Below, one piece after another: positions 16,396-24,962 of a stretch of 64,000 bases of DNA. Both the position numbers and the translations under genes were made by a program. The notes beneath the pieces were generated by a model that was not told the DNA's origin, did not search any database, and was given only the letters and a program-made list of their open reading frames with translations. The stretch lies in the NCBI GenBank assembly GCA_049325095.1, contig JBMOPO010000053.1, positions 1-64,000 on the forward strand. The letters run 5' to 3'. Positions within the stretch are counted from its first letter, which is position 1. Each line of letters opens with the position of its first letter. The stretch comes from JAGPUQ01 sp049325095. Its GTDB lineage: Bacteria; Pseudomonadota; Gammaproteobacteria; Pseudomonadales; Porticoccaceae.

Positions 16396-18393
16396 TCAGT
16401 CCCCGGCCGGCTCGAACCGGACCAGCTCGGCGCCGCCGTCGACCAGGTCGCCCTCGGCGTAGAAGATCTCGGCCACCACGCCGTCGGCCGGCGCGCGGAT
16501 GCTGTGCTCCATTTTCATCGCCTCCAGCACCAGCAGCACCTCGCCCCTGGCGACCCGGGCGCCCGGCACCGCGCGCACCGCGATCACGGTGCCGTTCATG
16601 GGCGCGGTCAGCGCGCCCTCGTCCTCGGCTTCCTGGCCGCCGGCCGCCAGCGCGGCCTCGCGGAAGTGGAGCGCGCCGTCGCGGGTGAACAGGCTGTGGC
16701 CGCCGTCGTGGCTGGTGACCGTCACCGACTGGCGGTGGCCGTCGAGGCTGGCGTGGAGGATGTCGCCGTCGAGCCGCCCGGACACCCGGGCCTGCCCGAG
16801 TTCGCTGTGCAAGAGGAAGTGCTCGCCTTCCCCGCCGGCGGTGATGCGCAACTCCCGGCCGTCGAGCTCCAGGCGCAGTTCCTGGGTCGCGGGCTCGTTG
16901 CAGCGCCAGCCGCGGGCGCTGTGCCAGGGCGACCAGGGATCCACGGTGGTGGCGGCGATAGCGCCGGCGGCCAGCTCGCGGCGCAGCAGCAGGTAGAGCG
17001 CGGCCAGCGCCACCAGGCCGGGATCTTCGCTGTCGCGGCTGCGGAAGATCTGCTCGCGGTGGCGCTCGATGAAGCCGGTGTCGAGGTCGGCGGCGCGAAA
17101 CGCCGGCACCGAGATCAGGTTGTAGAGAAATTCGACATTGGTGGTGGTGCCGGCGATGCGGTAGTCGCGCAGCGCCCGCGCCAGGCGATTGAGTGCCCGG
17201 TCGCGGTCCTCGTCCCAGACGATCAGCTTGGCGATCATGGGGTCGTAGTGGACGCTGATGGCATCGCCCTGCAGGACGCCGGTATCGACGCGCACGTGGG
17301 CGGATTCTTCCGGCGGCTGCAGAAAGGCCAGGGTGCCGGTGGCGGGCAGGAAGTCCTGGTCCGGATCCTCGGCGTAGATGCGCGCCTCGAAGGCGTGGCC
17401 GCGGATCTCGAGCTGGTCCTGGGCGAGCGGCAGGGGCTCGCCGGCGGCGACCCGCAACTGCCATTCCACCAGGTCCTGACCGGTGATCATCTCGGTGACC
17501 GGATGCTCGACCTGGAGGCGGGTGTTCATCTCCATGAAATAGAAGGCGTCGTCGGTGTCGAGCAGGAATTCGACGGTGCCGGCGCCGCGGTAGCCGATGG
17601 CGCGCGCCGCGGTGACCGCGGCCTCGCCCATCTGCGTGCGCACCACCGGCGAGAGGCCGGGCGCCGGCGCCTCCTCGATGACCTTCTGGTGGCGGCGCTG
17701 CAGCGAACAGTCCCTTTCGAACAGGTACACGGCGTGGTCGTGAGCATCGCAGAACACCTGGATTTCTACGTGGCGCGGCCGGGTCAGGTATTTCTCCACC
17801 AGCATGGCGTCGTCGCCGAAGCTGCTCTGCGCCTCGCGCCGCGCCGCGGCCAGCGCCTCGGCGAACTCGGCCGCGCCGGTGACCACCCGCATGCCCTTGC
17901 CGCCGCCGCCGGCCACCGCCTTGAGCAGCACCGGATAGCCCATGGCGTCCGCGGCGGCGCGCAGGGTGGCGTCGTCCTGGGCCTCCCCGTGGTAGCCGGG
18001 CACCAGGGGTACGCCGGCGGCCTCCATCAGCCGCTTGGCGGCGGACTTGGAGCCCATGGCCGCGATCGCGTCCGGCGGCGGGCCGATGAAGGCGATGCCG
18101 GCCGCGGCGCAGGCACCGGCGAAGGCGGCGTTCTCGGACAGAAAGCCGTAGCCCGGGTGGATCGCCTGGGCGCCGGTGCGCCGGGCGGCATCGATGATCT
18201 TGTCGCCGCGCAGATAGGAATCGCGCGCCGGCGCCGGGCCGATGGGCACCGCCTCGTCGGCCAGGGCCACATGTAGTGCGTGCTGGTCGGCCTCGGAGTA
18301 CACGGCCACTGTGTGGATGCCCAGCCGGCGCGCGGTGCGGATCACCCGACAGGCGATCTCGCCGCGGTTGGCAATGAGGATCTTGTCGAACAT
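16396..18393 (-). CDS. liuD: Biotin-dependent acyl-CoA carboxylase alpha subunit (methylcrotonyl- or geranyl-CoA type)
   Basis: A 665-residue alpha subunit with three parts. The biotin carboxylase domain (residues 1–~445) has MFDKILIANRGEIACR, the ATP-grasp loop GGGGKGMRVV, EKYLTRPRHVEIQV and EMNTRLQVEHPVTE. A BT linker follows. The C-terminal biotinyl domain carries the biotin lysine at ~627 in EAMKMEH. It carboxylates 3-methylcrotonyl-CoA in leucine breakdown or geranyl-CoA in acyclic terpene breakdown; the sequence alone does not let me decide. The operon context with an isovaleryl-CoA-dehydrogenase-like gene favours leucine. The ATG at 18393 lies 71 bp after the beta-subunit gene. Confidence 0.88.
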   Translation of the reverse strand: MFDKILIANRGEIACRVIRTARRLGIHTVAVYSEADQHALHVALADEAVPIGPAPARDSYLRGDKIIDAARRTGAQAIHPGYGFLSENAAFAGACAAAGIAFIGPPPDAIAAMGSKSAAKRLMEAAGVPLVPGYHGEAQDDATLRAAADAMGYPVLLKAVAGGGGKGMRVVTGAAEFAEALAAARREAQSSFGDDAMLVEKYLTRPRHVEIQVFCDAHDHAVYLFERDCSLQRRHQKVIEEAPAPGLSPVVRTQMGEAAVTAARAIGYRGAGTVEFLLDTDDAFYFMEMNTRLQVEHPVTEMITGQDLVEWQLRVAAGEPLPLAQDQLEIRGHAFEARIYAEDPDQDFLPATGTLAFLQPPEESAHVRVDTGVLQGDAISVHYDPMIAKLIVWDEDRDRALNRLARALRDYRIAGTTTNVEFLYNLISVPAFRAADLDTGFIERHREQIFRSRDSEDPGLVALAALYLLLRRELAAGAIAATTVDPWSPWHSARGWRCNEPATQELRLELDGRELRITAGGEGEHFLLHSELGQARVSGRLDGDILHASLDGHRQSVTVTSHDGGHSLFTRDGALHFREAALAAGGQEAEDEGALTAPMNGTVIAVRAVPGARVARGEVLLVLEAMKMEHSIRAPADGVVAEIFYAEGDLVDGGAELVRFEPAGD

Positions 18394-18464
18394 GGGTGCG
18401 GATCTCCGGTCTCGGCCGCGGGGTTCATTCGAGGGGCGCGGGCGCCGCGGGGGTTCGTCGGCGC

Positions 18465-20072
18465 TCACATGCGGAACACGCCGAAGCGGGATTCCCCGAT
18501 GGGGCGGTTGAGGGACGCCGAGATACCGAGCGCCAGCACCATGCGGCTCTCCGCCGGGTCGATGATGCCGTCGTCCCAGATCCGCGCCGAGGCGTAGTAC
18601 GGGTGGCCCTGGCGGTCGTAGAGCTCGATGGTGGGGCGCTTGAATTCGGCCTCCTCCTCCAGGCTCCAGGTTTCGCCGCGGGCTTCCAGTTGCTCGCGCT
18701 TGACCTGGGCGAGCACGCCCGCGGCCTGCTCGCCACCCATCACCGAGATGCGCGCGTTGGGCCACATGAACAGCAGCCGGGGGTCGTAGGAGCGCCCGCA
18801 CATGCCGTAGTTGCCGGCGCCGAAGGAGCCGCCGATGATCAGGGTGAACTTGGGCACCTGGGCGCAGGACACCGCGGTGACCATCTTGGCGCCGTGCTTG
18901 GCGATGCCGCCGGCCTCGTACTGGCGGCCGACCATGAAGCCGGTGATGTTCTGCAAAAACACCAGCGGAATCCGCCGCTGGGCGCACAACTCGATGAAGT
19001 GGGCGCCCTTCTGGGCCGACTCGCTGAACAGGATGCCGTTGTTGCCCAGGATGCCCACCGGATAGCCGTGGATGCGCGCGAAGCCGCACACCAATGTGGT
19101 GCCGAACAGGGCCTTGAATTCGTCGAAGTCGGAGTCGTCGACGATGCGCGCGATCACCTCGCGCACATCGTAGGGCTGGCGCGGGTCGCGGGGCACGATG
19201 CCGTGGATCTCCGCCGGGTCGTAGCGCGGCGGCGCCGGCGGGCGCAGGTCGATGTCGATGGGCTTGACGCGGTTGAGGCGCGCCACCGCCTGGCGCGCGA
19301 GCTGTAGGGCGTGGCGGTCGTCGCGGGCGTAGTGGTCGGTGACACCCGAGGTGCGGCAGTGGACGTCGGCGCCGCCCAGGTCCTCGGCGCTGACGATCTC
19401 GCCGGTGGCGGCGCGCACCAGCGGCGGCCCGCCCAGGAAGATGGTGCCCTGCTGGCGGACGATGATGGATTCATCGGCCATGGCCGGCAGGTAGGCGCCG
19501 CCCGCGGTGCAGGAGCCCATCACCACCGCGATCTGGGGAATGCCCTTGGAGGACATCACCGCCTCGTTGTAGAAGCTGCGGCCGAAGTGGTTGCGGTCGG
19601 GGAACACCTGCGCCTGCATGGGCAGGAAGGCGCCGCCGGAATCCACCAGGTAGATGCAGGGCAGGTGGTTCTCCTCGGCGATGGCCTGGGCGCGGAGCTG
19701 CTTGGTGACCGTGATCGGGTAGTAGGTGCCGCCCTTGACCGTGGCGTCGTTGCAGATGATCACGCATTCCCGGCCGGAGACCCGGCCGATGCCGGTGATG
19801 ATGCCGGCGCCGGGCACGAAGTCGTCGTACACCTCCCAGGCGGCGAGCTGGGAGAATTCCAGAAAGGGCGCGCCCGGATCGAGCAGCGCCTGCACCCGGT
19901 CGCGGGGGAGCAGCTTGCCGCGCGCCACATGGCGCTCGCGGGACTTCTCGCCGCCGCCCTGTTTGATCAGCTCGACTTTCTCGCGCAGATCGGCGAGCAG
20001 GGCCTGCATCTGGCGGCGATTCTCCTGGAAGTCTTCGCTGCGCGTATTGAGTTTGGACTGGATGGCGGGCAT
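18465..20072 (-). CDS. liuB: Acyl-CoA carboxylase beta subunit (methylcrotonyl- or geranyl-CoA type)
   Basis: This 535-residue carboxyltransferase pairs with the downstream alpha subunit. It has the crotonase-like N and C halves: GKLLPRDRVQALLDPG, NDATVKGGTYYPITV, YLVDSGGAFLPMQ, MGSCTAGGAYLPAM, then LQNITGFMVG, GAGNYGMCGR and WPNARISVMGGEQAAGVL. The length equals MCC beta. Both LiuB and AtuC look like this. The aromatic pair in FGRSFYNEA is retained; it lies where geranyl-CoA enzymes are reported to have a smaller residue, which mildly favours methylcrotonyl-CoA. It follows the SDR gene by 4 bp. Confidence 0.88.
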   Translation of the reverse strand: MPAIQSKLNTRSEDFQENRRQMQALLADLREKVELIKQGGGEKSRERHVARGKLLPRDRVQALLDPGAPFLEFSQLAAWEVYDDFVPGAGIITGIGRVSGRECVIICNDATVKGGTYYPITVTKQLRAQAIAEENHLPCIYLVDSGGAFLPMQAQVFPDRNHFGRSFYNEAVMSSKGIPQIAVVMGSCTAGGAYLPAMADESIIVRQQGTIFLGGPPLVRAATGEIVSAEDLGGADVHCRTSGVTDHYARDDRHALQLARQAVARLNRVKPIDIDLRPPAPPRYDPAEIHGIVPRDPRQPYDVREVIARIVDDSDFDEFKALFGTTLVCGFARIHGYPVGILGNNGILFSESAQKGAHFIELCAQRRIPLVFLQNITGFMVGRQYEAGGIAKHGAKMVTAVSCAQVPKFTLIIGGSFGAGNYGMCGRSYDPRLLFMWPNARISVMGGEQAAGVLAQVKREQLEARGETWSLEEEAEFKRPTIELYDRQGHPYYASARIWDDGIIDPAESRMVLALGISASLNRPIGESRFGVFRM

Positions 20073-20076
20073 GGGC

Positions 20077-20967
20077 TCAGCTTTTGGGTTGCAGGATCTT
20101 GGGGAAGGTGGCGCGGTGGAAGCCGTTGTAGGCTTGGTTGTTGCGCTGGGCGCGCTGGATCTTGCGGGCCAGCGGCGAGCTCAGGCACAGCGAGCTGCCG
20201 CCGTCGACCTTCACCGTGGTGCCGTTGATGTAGCTGGCGCCCTCCGAGAGCAGGAAGCACACCGCCGAGCTCACCTCGGATTCGGTGCCCACCCGGTTGA
20301 GCGGCACCGACTCGTGAAAATGGGGAATGCATTCGAGCATTTCCGGGTCTTCGTAGGTATCCAGGCCGGAGGAGGCCAGATACCCGGGCGCCACGGCGTT
20401 GACCCGCACCCCGGCGTAGGCCCACTCGATGGCCATGGTCATGGTGAGGTTCTCCATGCCGGCGCGGGCGGCGCCCGAGTGCGCCATGCGCGGCATGCCG
20501 CCGAAGTAGTCGGCGGTGATGTTGACGATGGCGCCGCCGTGCTCCTTCATCGAGCGCAGGAACACCGCCTTGGAGACCAGGAAGCCGCCCAGCAGGTTGG
20601 TGCGCACCACGGCGAGAAAACCGTTGGCGCTGATGTTTTCGAGATCGGCCGGGAACTGGCCGCCGGCGTTGTTGACCAGGCCGTGGATGGGGCCGTGGTC
20701 GGCGACGAAGCGTTCGATCACGGCGTTGACCGCGGCGTCGTCGCGGATGTCGGCGCAGCCGTAGTCGCACACCGCACCGGGGTTGTCGTCCTCGATCTCC
20801 GCCTTGACCGCGGCGAGCTTGGCCTCGGTGCGGCCGATCATCAGGATCCGGGCGCCGAGCGCCGCCAGTTCGTGGGCGATGCAGCGGCCGAAGCCGCTGC
20901 CGGCGCCGGTGACCAGGATGGTTTTGCCGGCGAACAGGCCGGGCTTGAACACCGAGTTGTAGGGCAT
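20077..20967 (-). CDS. SDR oxidoreductase of the carboxylase operon (AtuG-like)
   Basis: A 296-residue short-chain dehydrogenase with the NAD(P) motif TGAGSGFGR (residues ~20–28) and the NNAGGQFPA strand. The usual catalytic Tyr-x3-Lys is not seen in canonical form: the region reads GGMPRMAHSGAARAGMEN, where Tyr/Lys are replaced by His/Ser and Ala/Arg. The N-terminus YNSVFKPGLFAGKTILVTG resembles SDRs from acyclic-terpene (atu) and related catabolic clusters. I chose the ATG at 20967 because it follows a purine-rich GGGGGGAAG; the earlier ATG at 21024 would add 19 unrelated residues. It sits between the dehydrogenase and carboxylase genes, suggesting a step on the same branched acyl-CoA route. 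Confidence 0.8.
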   Translation of the reverse strand: MPYNSVFKPGLFAGKTILVTGAGSGFGRCIAHELAALGARILMIGRTEAKLAAVKAEIEDDNPGAVCDYGCADIRDDAAVNAVIERFVADHGPIHGLVNNAGGQFPADLENISANGFLAVVRTNLLGGFLVSKAVFLRSMKEHGGAIVNITADYFGGMPRMAHSGAARAGMENLTMTMAIEWAYAGVRVNAVAPGYLASSGLDTYEDPEMLECIPHFHESVPLNRVGTESEVSSAVCFLLSEGASYINGTTVKVDGGSSLCLSSPLARKIQRAQRNNQAYNGFHRATFPKILQPKS

Positions 20968-21155
20968 GCGGCACTTCCCCCCGCGCGTGGCGCGTGTCAT
21001 CTCGTGATTATCTGCCCGGCACACACAGATGTCGGGTCAACGCGACAGGTGTCGCCGCGCGCCGCGGAAGGCGCGCTCGCGGATCAGGCACGCCAGTGCT
21101 TGATCCGGCGTGTCTGCACAAGCCCGGAGGGACTTGTGCAGACCTTGAAAAGCCG

Positions 21156-22325
21156 TCAGCGGCTTTCCGCGAACAGCTCCCGGCCGATCAGCATGCGGCG
21201 GATCTCCGAAGTGCCGGCGCCGATCTCGTAGAGCTTGGCGTCGCGCAGCAGGCGGCCGGTCGGGTAGTCGTTGATGTAGCCGTTGCCGCCCAGGCACTGG
21301 ATCGCCTGCAGCGCCATCTGGGTGGCGCGCTCGGCGGTGTAGAGGATCACCGCGGCGGCGTCCTTGCGCGAGTCCTCGCCCCGGTCGCAGGCTCTGGCGA
21401 CCGCGTAGAGATAGGCGCGCGAGGTGTTGAGATCGACGTACATGTCGGCGAGCTTGCCCTGCATGAACTGGAATTCGCCGATCGGCTGGTCGAACTGGCG
21501 CCGCTCGTGCGCATAGGGCAGCACGATGTCCAGGCAGGCCTGCATGATGCCCACCGGACCGCCGGAGAGCACGGTGCGCTCATAGTCGAGCCCGGACATC
21601 AGTACGCGCACGCCCTCGTTCTCGCGGCCGAGGATGTTTTCCGCCGGCACCGCGCAGTCCTCGAACACCAGCTCGCCGGTGTTGGAGCCGCGCATGCCCA
21701 GCTTGTCGAGCTTCTGCGCGCGGCTGAAACCCGGGTAATCGCGCTCGACGAGGAACGCGGTGATGCCCTTGGAGCCGGCGCCGGGGTCGGTCTTGGCGTA
21801 GATCACATAGACGTCGGCATCCGGGCCGTTGGTGATCCACATCTTGTTGCCGTTGAGGATATAGCGGTCGCCCCTGCGCTCGGCGCGCAGTTTCATGCTC
21901 ACCACATCGGAACCGGCGCCGGGCTCGCTCATCGCGAGCGCGCCAATGTGTTCGCCGGAACAGAGTTTGGGCAGGTACTTGGCCTTCTGCTCCGGGCTAC
22001 CGTTCTTGTGGATCTGGTTGACGCACAGGTTGGAGTGGGCGGCGTAGGAGAGCCCCACCGCGGCCGAGGCGCGGGAGATCTCCTCCATGGCCACCACATG
22101 GGCCAGATAGCCCATGCCGGAGCCGCCGAATTCCTCTTCCGCAGTGATGCCCAGGAGCCCCAGGTCGCCGAACTTGCGCCACAGGTCGCGGGGAAAGTCG
22201 TTGGCGCGGTCGATGGCTTCGGCGCGGGGGGCGATTTCCTGTTGGGCGAAGCGGTGCACCGTGTCGCGCAGTTGATCGATCTCCGGGCCGAGATCGAAGT
22301 TGAGGCTCTTGAACGAGGTAGGCAT
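21156..22325 (-). CDS. liuA: Isovaleryl-CoA dehydrogenase-like acyl-CoA dehydrogenase
   Basis: A 389-residue FAD enzyme that would oxidise isovaleryl-CoA to 3-methylcrotonyl-CoA. It shows GITAEEEFGGSGMGYLAH, the AMSEPGAGSDVVSM and NGNKMWITNGPDAD flavin loops, GLDYERTVLSGGPVGIM, QCLGGNGYINDYP and LYEIGAGTSEIRR. In isovaleryl-CoA dehydrogenases the catalytic Glu is not in the EIGAGTSE loop but near LDYERTVL, and that region is intact here. Citronellyl-CoA dehydrogenase (AtuD) is the alternative. It is the first gene of a four-gene minus-strand operon and has a good upstream promoter. Confidence 0.88.
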   Translation of the reverse strand: MPTSFKSLNFDLGPEIDQLRDTVHRFAQQEIAPRAEAIDRANDFPRDLWRKFGDLGLLGITAEEEFGGSGMGYLAHVVAMEEISRASAAVGLSYAAHSNLCVNQIHKNGSPEQKAKYLPKLCSGEHIGALAMSEPGAGSDVVSMKLRAERRGDRYILNGNKMWITNGPDADVYVIYAKTDPGAGSKGITAFLVERDYPGFSRAQKLDKLGMRGSNTGELVFEDCAVPAENILGRENEGVRVLMSGLDYERTVLSGGPVGIMQACLDIVLPYAHERRQFDQPIGEFQFMQGKLADMYVDLNTSRAYLYAVARACDRGEDSRKDAAAVILYTAERATQMALQAIQCLGGNGYINDYPTGRLLRDAKLYEIGAGTSEIRRMLIGRELFAESR

Positions 22326-22352
22326 TGTCGTCCCGCGGCGGTTGGCCGCGGG

Positions 22353-22381
22353 ACTATAACCAAGCCCGGGCGGGCGGGCAA
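22353..22381 (-). promoter_or_regulatory. Candidate sigma-70 promoter of the liuA operon
   Basis: On the minus strand TTGCCC and TATAGT are separated by exactly 17 bp. The -10 ends 28 bp before the liuA ATG, giving a leader of about 20 nt. It abuts a copy of the dispersed repeat family. Confidence 0.55.
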
Positions 22382-22392
22382 TTTGCCGGCCC

Positions 22393-22417
22393 GGCGGATG
22401 CGCTGCGCTTGTCCGCC
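22393..22417. repeat. Dispersed palindromic repeat, copy upstream of liuA
   Basis: GGCGGATGCGCTGCGCTTGTCCGCC, split as GGCGGAT / GCGCTGCGC / TTGTCCGCC, is an imperfect dyad matching the half-unit at 15076–15100 in the opposite orientation. Confidence 0.65.
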
Positions 22418-22446
22418 CTGCGATTGGCTTGGCGGCGTGTTCTCGT

Positions 22447-22479
22447 AGGTCGGATCAGCCGCGCAGCGGCGCATCCGAT
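22447..22479. repeat. Dispersed palindromic repeat, second copy upstream of liuA
   Basis: TAGGTCGGATCAGCCGCGCAG followed by CGGCGCATCCGA repeats in inverted orientation the core of copies A and B (GTCGGATGC…GCGGCTTATCCGACCTA). Together with the unit at 22393 it fills the gap between liuA and the multicopper oxidase gene. Confidence 0.7.
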
Positions 22480-22552
22480 AATCCCGGCCGCCAGCGTCAT
22501 TTCGCCGTCAAGGCATTTTTACGACACCGGCATGCCCCCGTAGCAAAGGCGG

Positions 22553-23539
22553 TCAGCGGCGGCCGGCGGGCCGGGGTTGCACCGTCCAGCGGGTCATCAT
22601 GCCCGCGCTCATGTGGTCGCCGACATGGCAGTGGTACAGCCAGGTGCCCGGGTTGTCGGCGACCATGTCCACCGACACCATGGAGGCGGGCAGCAGTTCT
22701 ACCACGTCGGTGCGCCGGCCGTGCTCGAGGACCGTCTCGCCGTGCCAGTGGGCGGTGTGCAGGTCCACCTCCGAGCCCAGCGCCACCAGATGCCAGCGCA
22801 CCCGCTCGCCCTGCACGGCTTCGAGACCCTGCAGGTTGCCGAAGATGTAGCCGTTCATGGCGTGCTTGAGGCCGCCCTCCTCGCCGTCCTCCTCGTCGAA
22901 CACCATGAACAGGGTGGTGAAATCGCGATCGACATCCCGGGGACGGGGATCCTGCGGCGATCTGGCAAAACCCTTGCGGGTCACCACGAGGGTGCCGATC
23001 AGGCCCTGGTAGATATCGTCGACGTGATCCACGTGGGAGTGGTACAGCCAGACGACCGATGAGGGATCCGCGGGCCCGGGGCCGGCTTCCCGGTCCACCT
23101 CCCAGGTGTAGGTGTAGCTCTCCCCCGGGGCGATGCTCGCCCCGGCGCCGCGGTGGTCGGCCCCGTCGTTGTCCTCGTCGTAACGCAGGCCGTGGGGGTG
23201 CATGGAAAACGGGCGGTCGGCAGCGTTGCGAAAGTGCACCTTCAGGGTGTCGCCCACCTCGGCGCGCAGCTCGGGCCCGAGGATGCCCCGCCAGCGGGGC
23301 TGCTCGATGGGGGTCTGGTAGCTGCCATCGGTGTAGCCGACATACCGGTACTTGGGATAGCTGAGGCGCTCGCCCCAGGGGCCCAGGTCGGCGCCCGGAT
23401 GCAGCAGGTTTCCCGCCGGCGCGTAGTTCCAGGTGACCGGCTCGGCGGCGACCCAATACTCCCGCACCTGGCCGGCGCCGGCGGCTGGCGGCAGGGCAGC
23501 GATCGGCAGGAGCAGTATGGCACGGAGCATGTTCTTCAT
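22553..23539 (-). CDS. Exported two-domain multicopper oxidase (ferroxidase/small-laccase type)
   Basis: A 328-residue protein with a signal peptide (LRAILLLPIAALPPAAGAG) and all four copper-binding signatures: HPHG, HSHVDH, HTAHWHG and the T1-site HCHVGDHMSAGM. Three-domain laccases are ~500 residues or more, so this is a small two-domain oxidase, expected to work as an oligomer in the periplasm. Substrates may be Fe(II), Cu(I) or phenols. Its promoter faces a Fur-box-like operator shared with a divergent porin/FMN/PepSY operon, which favours ferroxidase. I start at ATG 23539 because upstream codons encode non-signal-like sequence and overlap the promoter. Confidence 0.88.
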   Translation of the reverse strand: MKNMLRAILLLPIAALPPAAGAGQVREYWVAAEPVTWNYAPAGNLLHPGADLGPWGERLSYPKYRYVGYTDGSYQTPIEQPRWRGILGPELRAEVGDTLKVHFRNAADRPFSMHPHGLRYDEDNDGADHRGAGASIAPGESYTYTWEVDREAGPGPADPSSVVWLYHSHVDHVDDIYQGLIGTLVVTRKGFARSPQDPRPRDVDRDFTTLFMVFDEEDGEEGGLKHAMNGYIFGNLQGLEAVQGERVRWHLVALGSEVDLHTAHWHGETVLEHGRRTDVVELLPASMVSVDMVADNPGTWLYHCHVGDHMSAGMMTRWTVQPRPAGRR

Positions 23540-23579
23540 CGGGTCGATCCGCTGGAGTCGGCTGAAACCATGGGCGGCG

Positions 23580-23608
23580 ATTGTAGAGGCGCCCTTGATC
23601 TGCATCAA
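23580..23608 (-). promoter_or_regulatory. Candidate promoter of the multicopper oxidase gene
   Basis: On the minus strand TTGATG and TACAAT are spaced by exactly 17 bp. The -35 touches the Fur-box-like operator at 23608. Confidence 0.55.
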
Positions 23609-23626
23609 ATGATAATTAGTTGCATT
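23608..23626. promoter_or_regulatory. Fur-box-like operator shared by two divergent promoters
   Basis: AATGATAATTAGTTGCATT matches the palindromic Fur consensus (AATGATAATnATTATCATT form) at about 15 of 19 positions, including the whole left arm. It lies in a short AT-rich island inside GC-rich DNA, with an outer CAAATG…CATTTG dyad at 23606–23634 that could hold a second overlapping dimer. The -35 of the porin operon is inside it, and that of the oxidase gene abuts it, so binding would block both. Confidence 0.7.
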
Positions 23627-23648
23627 AGCATTTGGCAATGGCTAGACT
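23620..23648 (+). promoter_or_regulatory. Candidate promoter of the porin–FMN_bind–PepSY operon
   Basis: TTGCAT at 23620–23625 and TAGACT at 23643–23648 are spaced by 17 bp. The -35 lies within the Fur-box-like operator. The predicted leader to the porin ATG is about 80 nt. Confidence 0.55.
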
Positions 23649-23734
23649 CCCCCGCCGGGGCCGTCCCGGGACGCGGATCCCGGCCGGTTCGCCAGGCTTT
23701 GCCATCACCCCAACACAACCTGAGGAAGCTCCAA

Positions 23735-24958
23735 ATGAAGAAATCCCTACTGGCCGCCGCGGTGGCGGCAGCGGTTGCGGCGCCGGGGCTGGCGGCCGCA
23801 CCGGCGGCCACCACCGAGCCGACCCTGGCGGAAGTGCTGCGCCTGCTCCAGCAGCAGCAGGCGGAAATCGAGGCGCTGAAGGCGCGCCTGCGCGAGACCG
23901 ACACCAGGGTCGAGGAAACCGCCTCTGCGGTGGAGGCCACCGCCAGCGCCGTGGAGACCGCCACCCAGCGCAGCGAGACCTATGCCAAGGTGGCCGACTG
24001 GGCGGAGCGCACCCAGATCGGCGGTTACGGCGAGATCCACTACAACAACAAGGAAAACGGCGGGACCGACGAGATCGACGCCCACCGCTTCGTGATGTAT
24101 CTGGCGCACGATTTCAACGACCGGGTGCGGTTCTTCTCCGAGATCGAGCTGGAACACTCACTGTCCGGCGAGGGCAAGCCCGGCGAGGTGGAGCTGGAGC
24201 AGGCCTATATCGAATGGGATTACGCCGACCACCACAGCGCCAAATTCGGCCTGTTCCTGGTGCCGGTGGGCATCCTCAACGAGACCCATGAGCCCGATAC
24301 TTTCTATGGCGTCGAGCGCAACAATGTGGAGAGCCGGATCATCCCTTCCACCTGGTGGGAGTCCGGGGTGATGCTGGGCGGCGAGATCGCGCCGGGCCTA
24401 CGCTACGATGTGGGCGCGCACAGCGGCCTGGAAACCGACGCCTTCGACATCCGCGGCGGGCGGCAGAAGTCGGCGCAGGCCACCGCCGAGGAATTCGCCT
24501 ACACCGGGCGCCTCAAGTACACCGGGGTCGCCGGGCTCGAGCTGGCCGCCGCGATCGACTATCAGGAGGATCTGCTGCAGGGCCAGGTCGCCGGCGCCGA
24601 CAACGCCAGCGGGCTGCTCTACGAGACCCACGCCGTCTACCAGGCCGGGCCGTTCGGGCTGCGCGCCCTCTATGCCCAGTGGGACATCGACGGCGATCAG
24701 GCGCAAGCCGCCGGCCGCGACGAGCAGAAGGGCTGGTATGTGGAACCCTCCTGGCGCCTGACGCCCAAGCTCGGGGTTTTCACCCGCTTCAGCGAATGGG
24801 ATATCCGGGCGGGTGACAGCGCCGACAGCGAAGTGGAACAATTCGACTTCGGGTTCAACTACTGGCTGGTAGAGAACGTGGTACTCAAGGCGGACTGGAG
24901 CGACCAGCAGAACGGTACCGGCGACGGCTTCAACCTGGGCCTCGGCTGGAGCTTCTGA
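23735..24958 (+). CDS. Outer-membrane porin with N-terminal coiled coil
   Basis: This 407-residue protein has a signal peptide (KKSLLAAAVAAAVAAPGLAAA) and a coiled coil of ~45 residues (EVLRLLQQQQAEIEALKARL onward). A beta-barrel domain follows with alternating hydrophobic strands, including IGGYGEIHYNNKENG and HRFVMYLAHDFNDRVRFFSEIE, and ends in the C-terminal Phe signature GLGWSF. It resembles phosphate-selective-porin/OprP-like barrels that often lack a known substrate. It is the first gene of an operon with FMN_bind and PepSY proteins, behind a Fur-like operator, so iron or an iron chelate is a plausible cargo; this is inference. Start ATG 23735 follows GAGGAAGCT. Confidence 0.85.
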   Translation: MKKSLLAAAVAAAVAAPGLAAAPAATTEPTLAEVLRLLQQQQAEIEALKARLRETDTRVEETASAVEATASAVETATQRSETYAKVADWAERTQIGGYGEIHYNNKENGGTDEIDAHRFVMYLAHDFNDRVRFFSEIELEHSLSGEGKPGEVELEQAYIEWDYADHHSAKFGLFLVPVGILNETHEPDTFYGVERNNVESRIIPSTWWESGVMLGGEIAPGLRYDVGAHSGLETDAFDIRGGRQKSAQATAEEFAYTGRLKYTGVAGLELAAAIDYQEDLLQGQVAGADNASGLLYETHAVYQAGPFGLRALYAQWDIDGDQAQAAGRDEQKGWYVEPSWRLTPKLGVFTRFSEWDIRAGDSADSEVEQFDFGFNYWLVENVVLKADWSDQQNGTGDGFNLGLGWSF

Positions 24959-24962
24959 CCCC

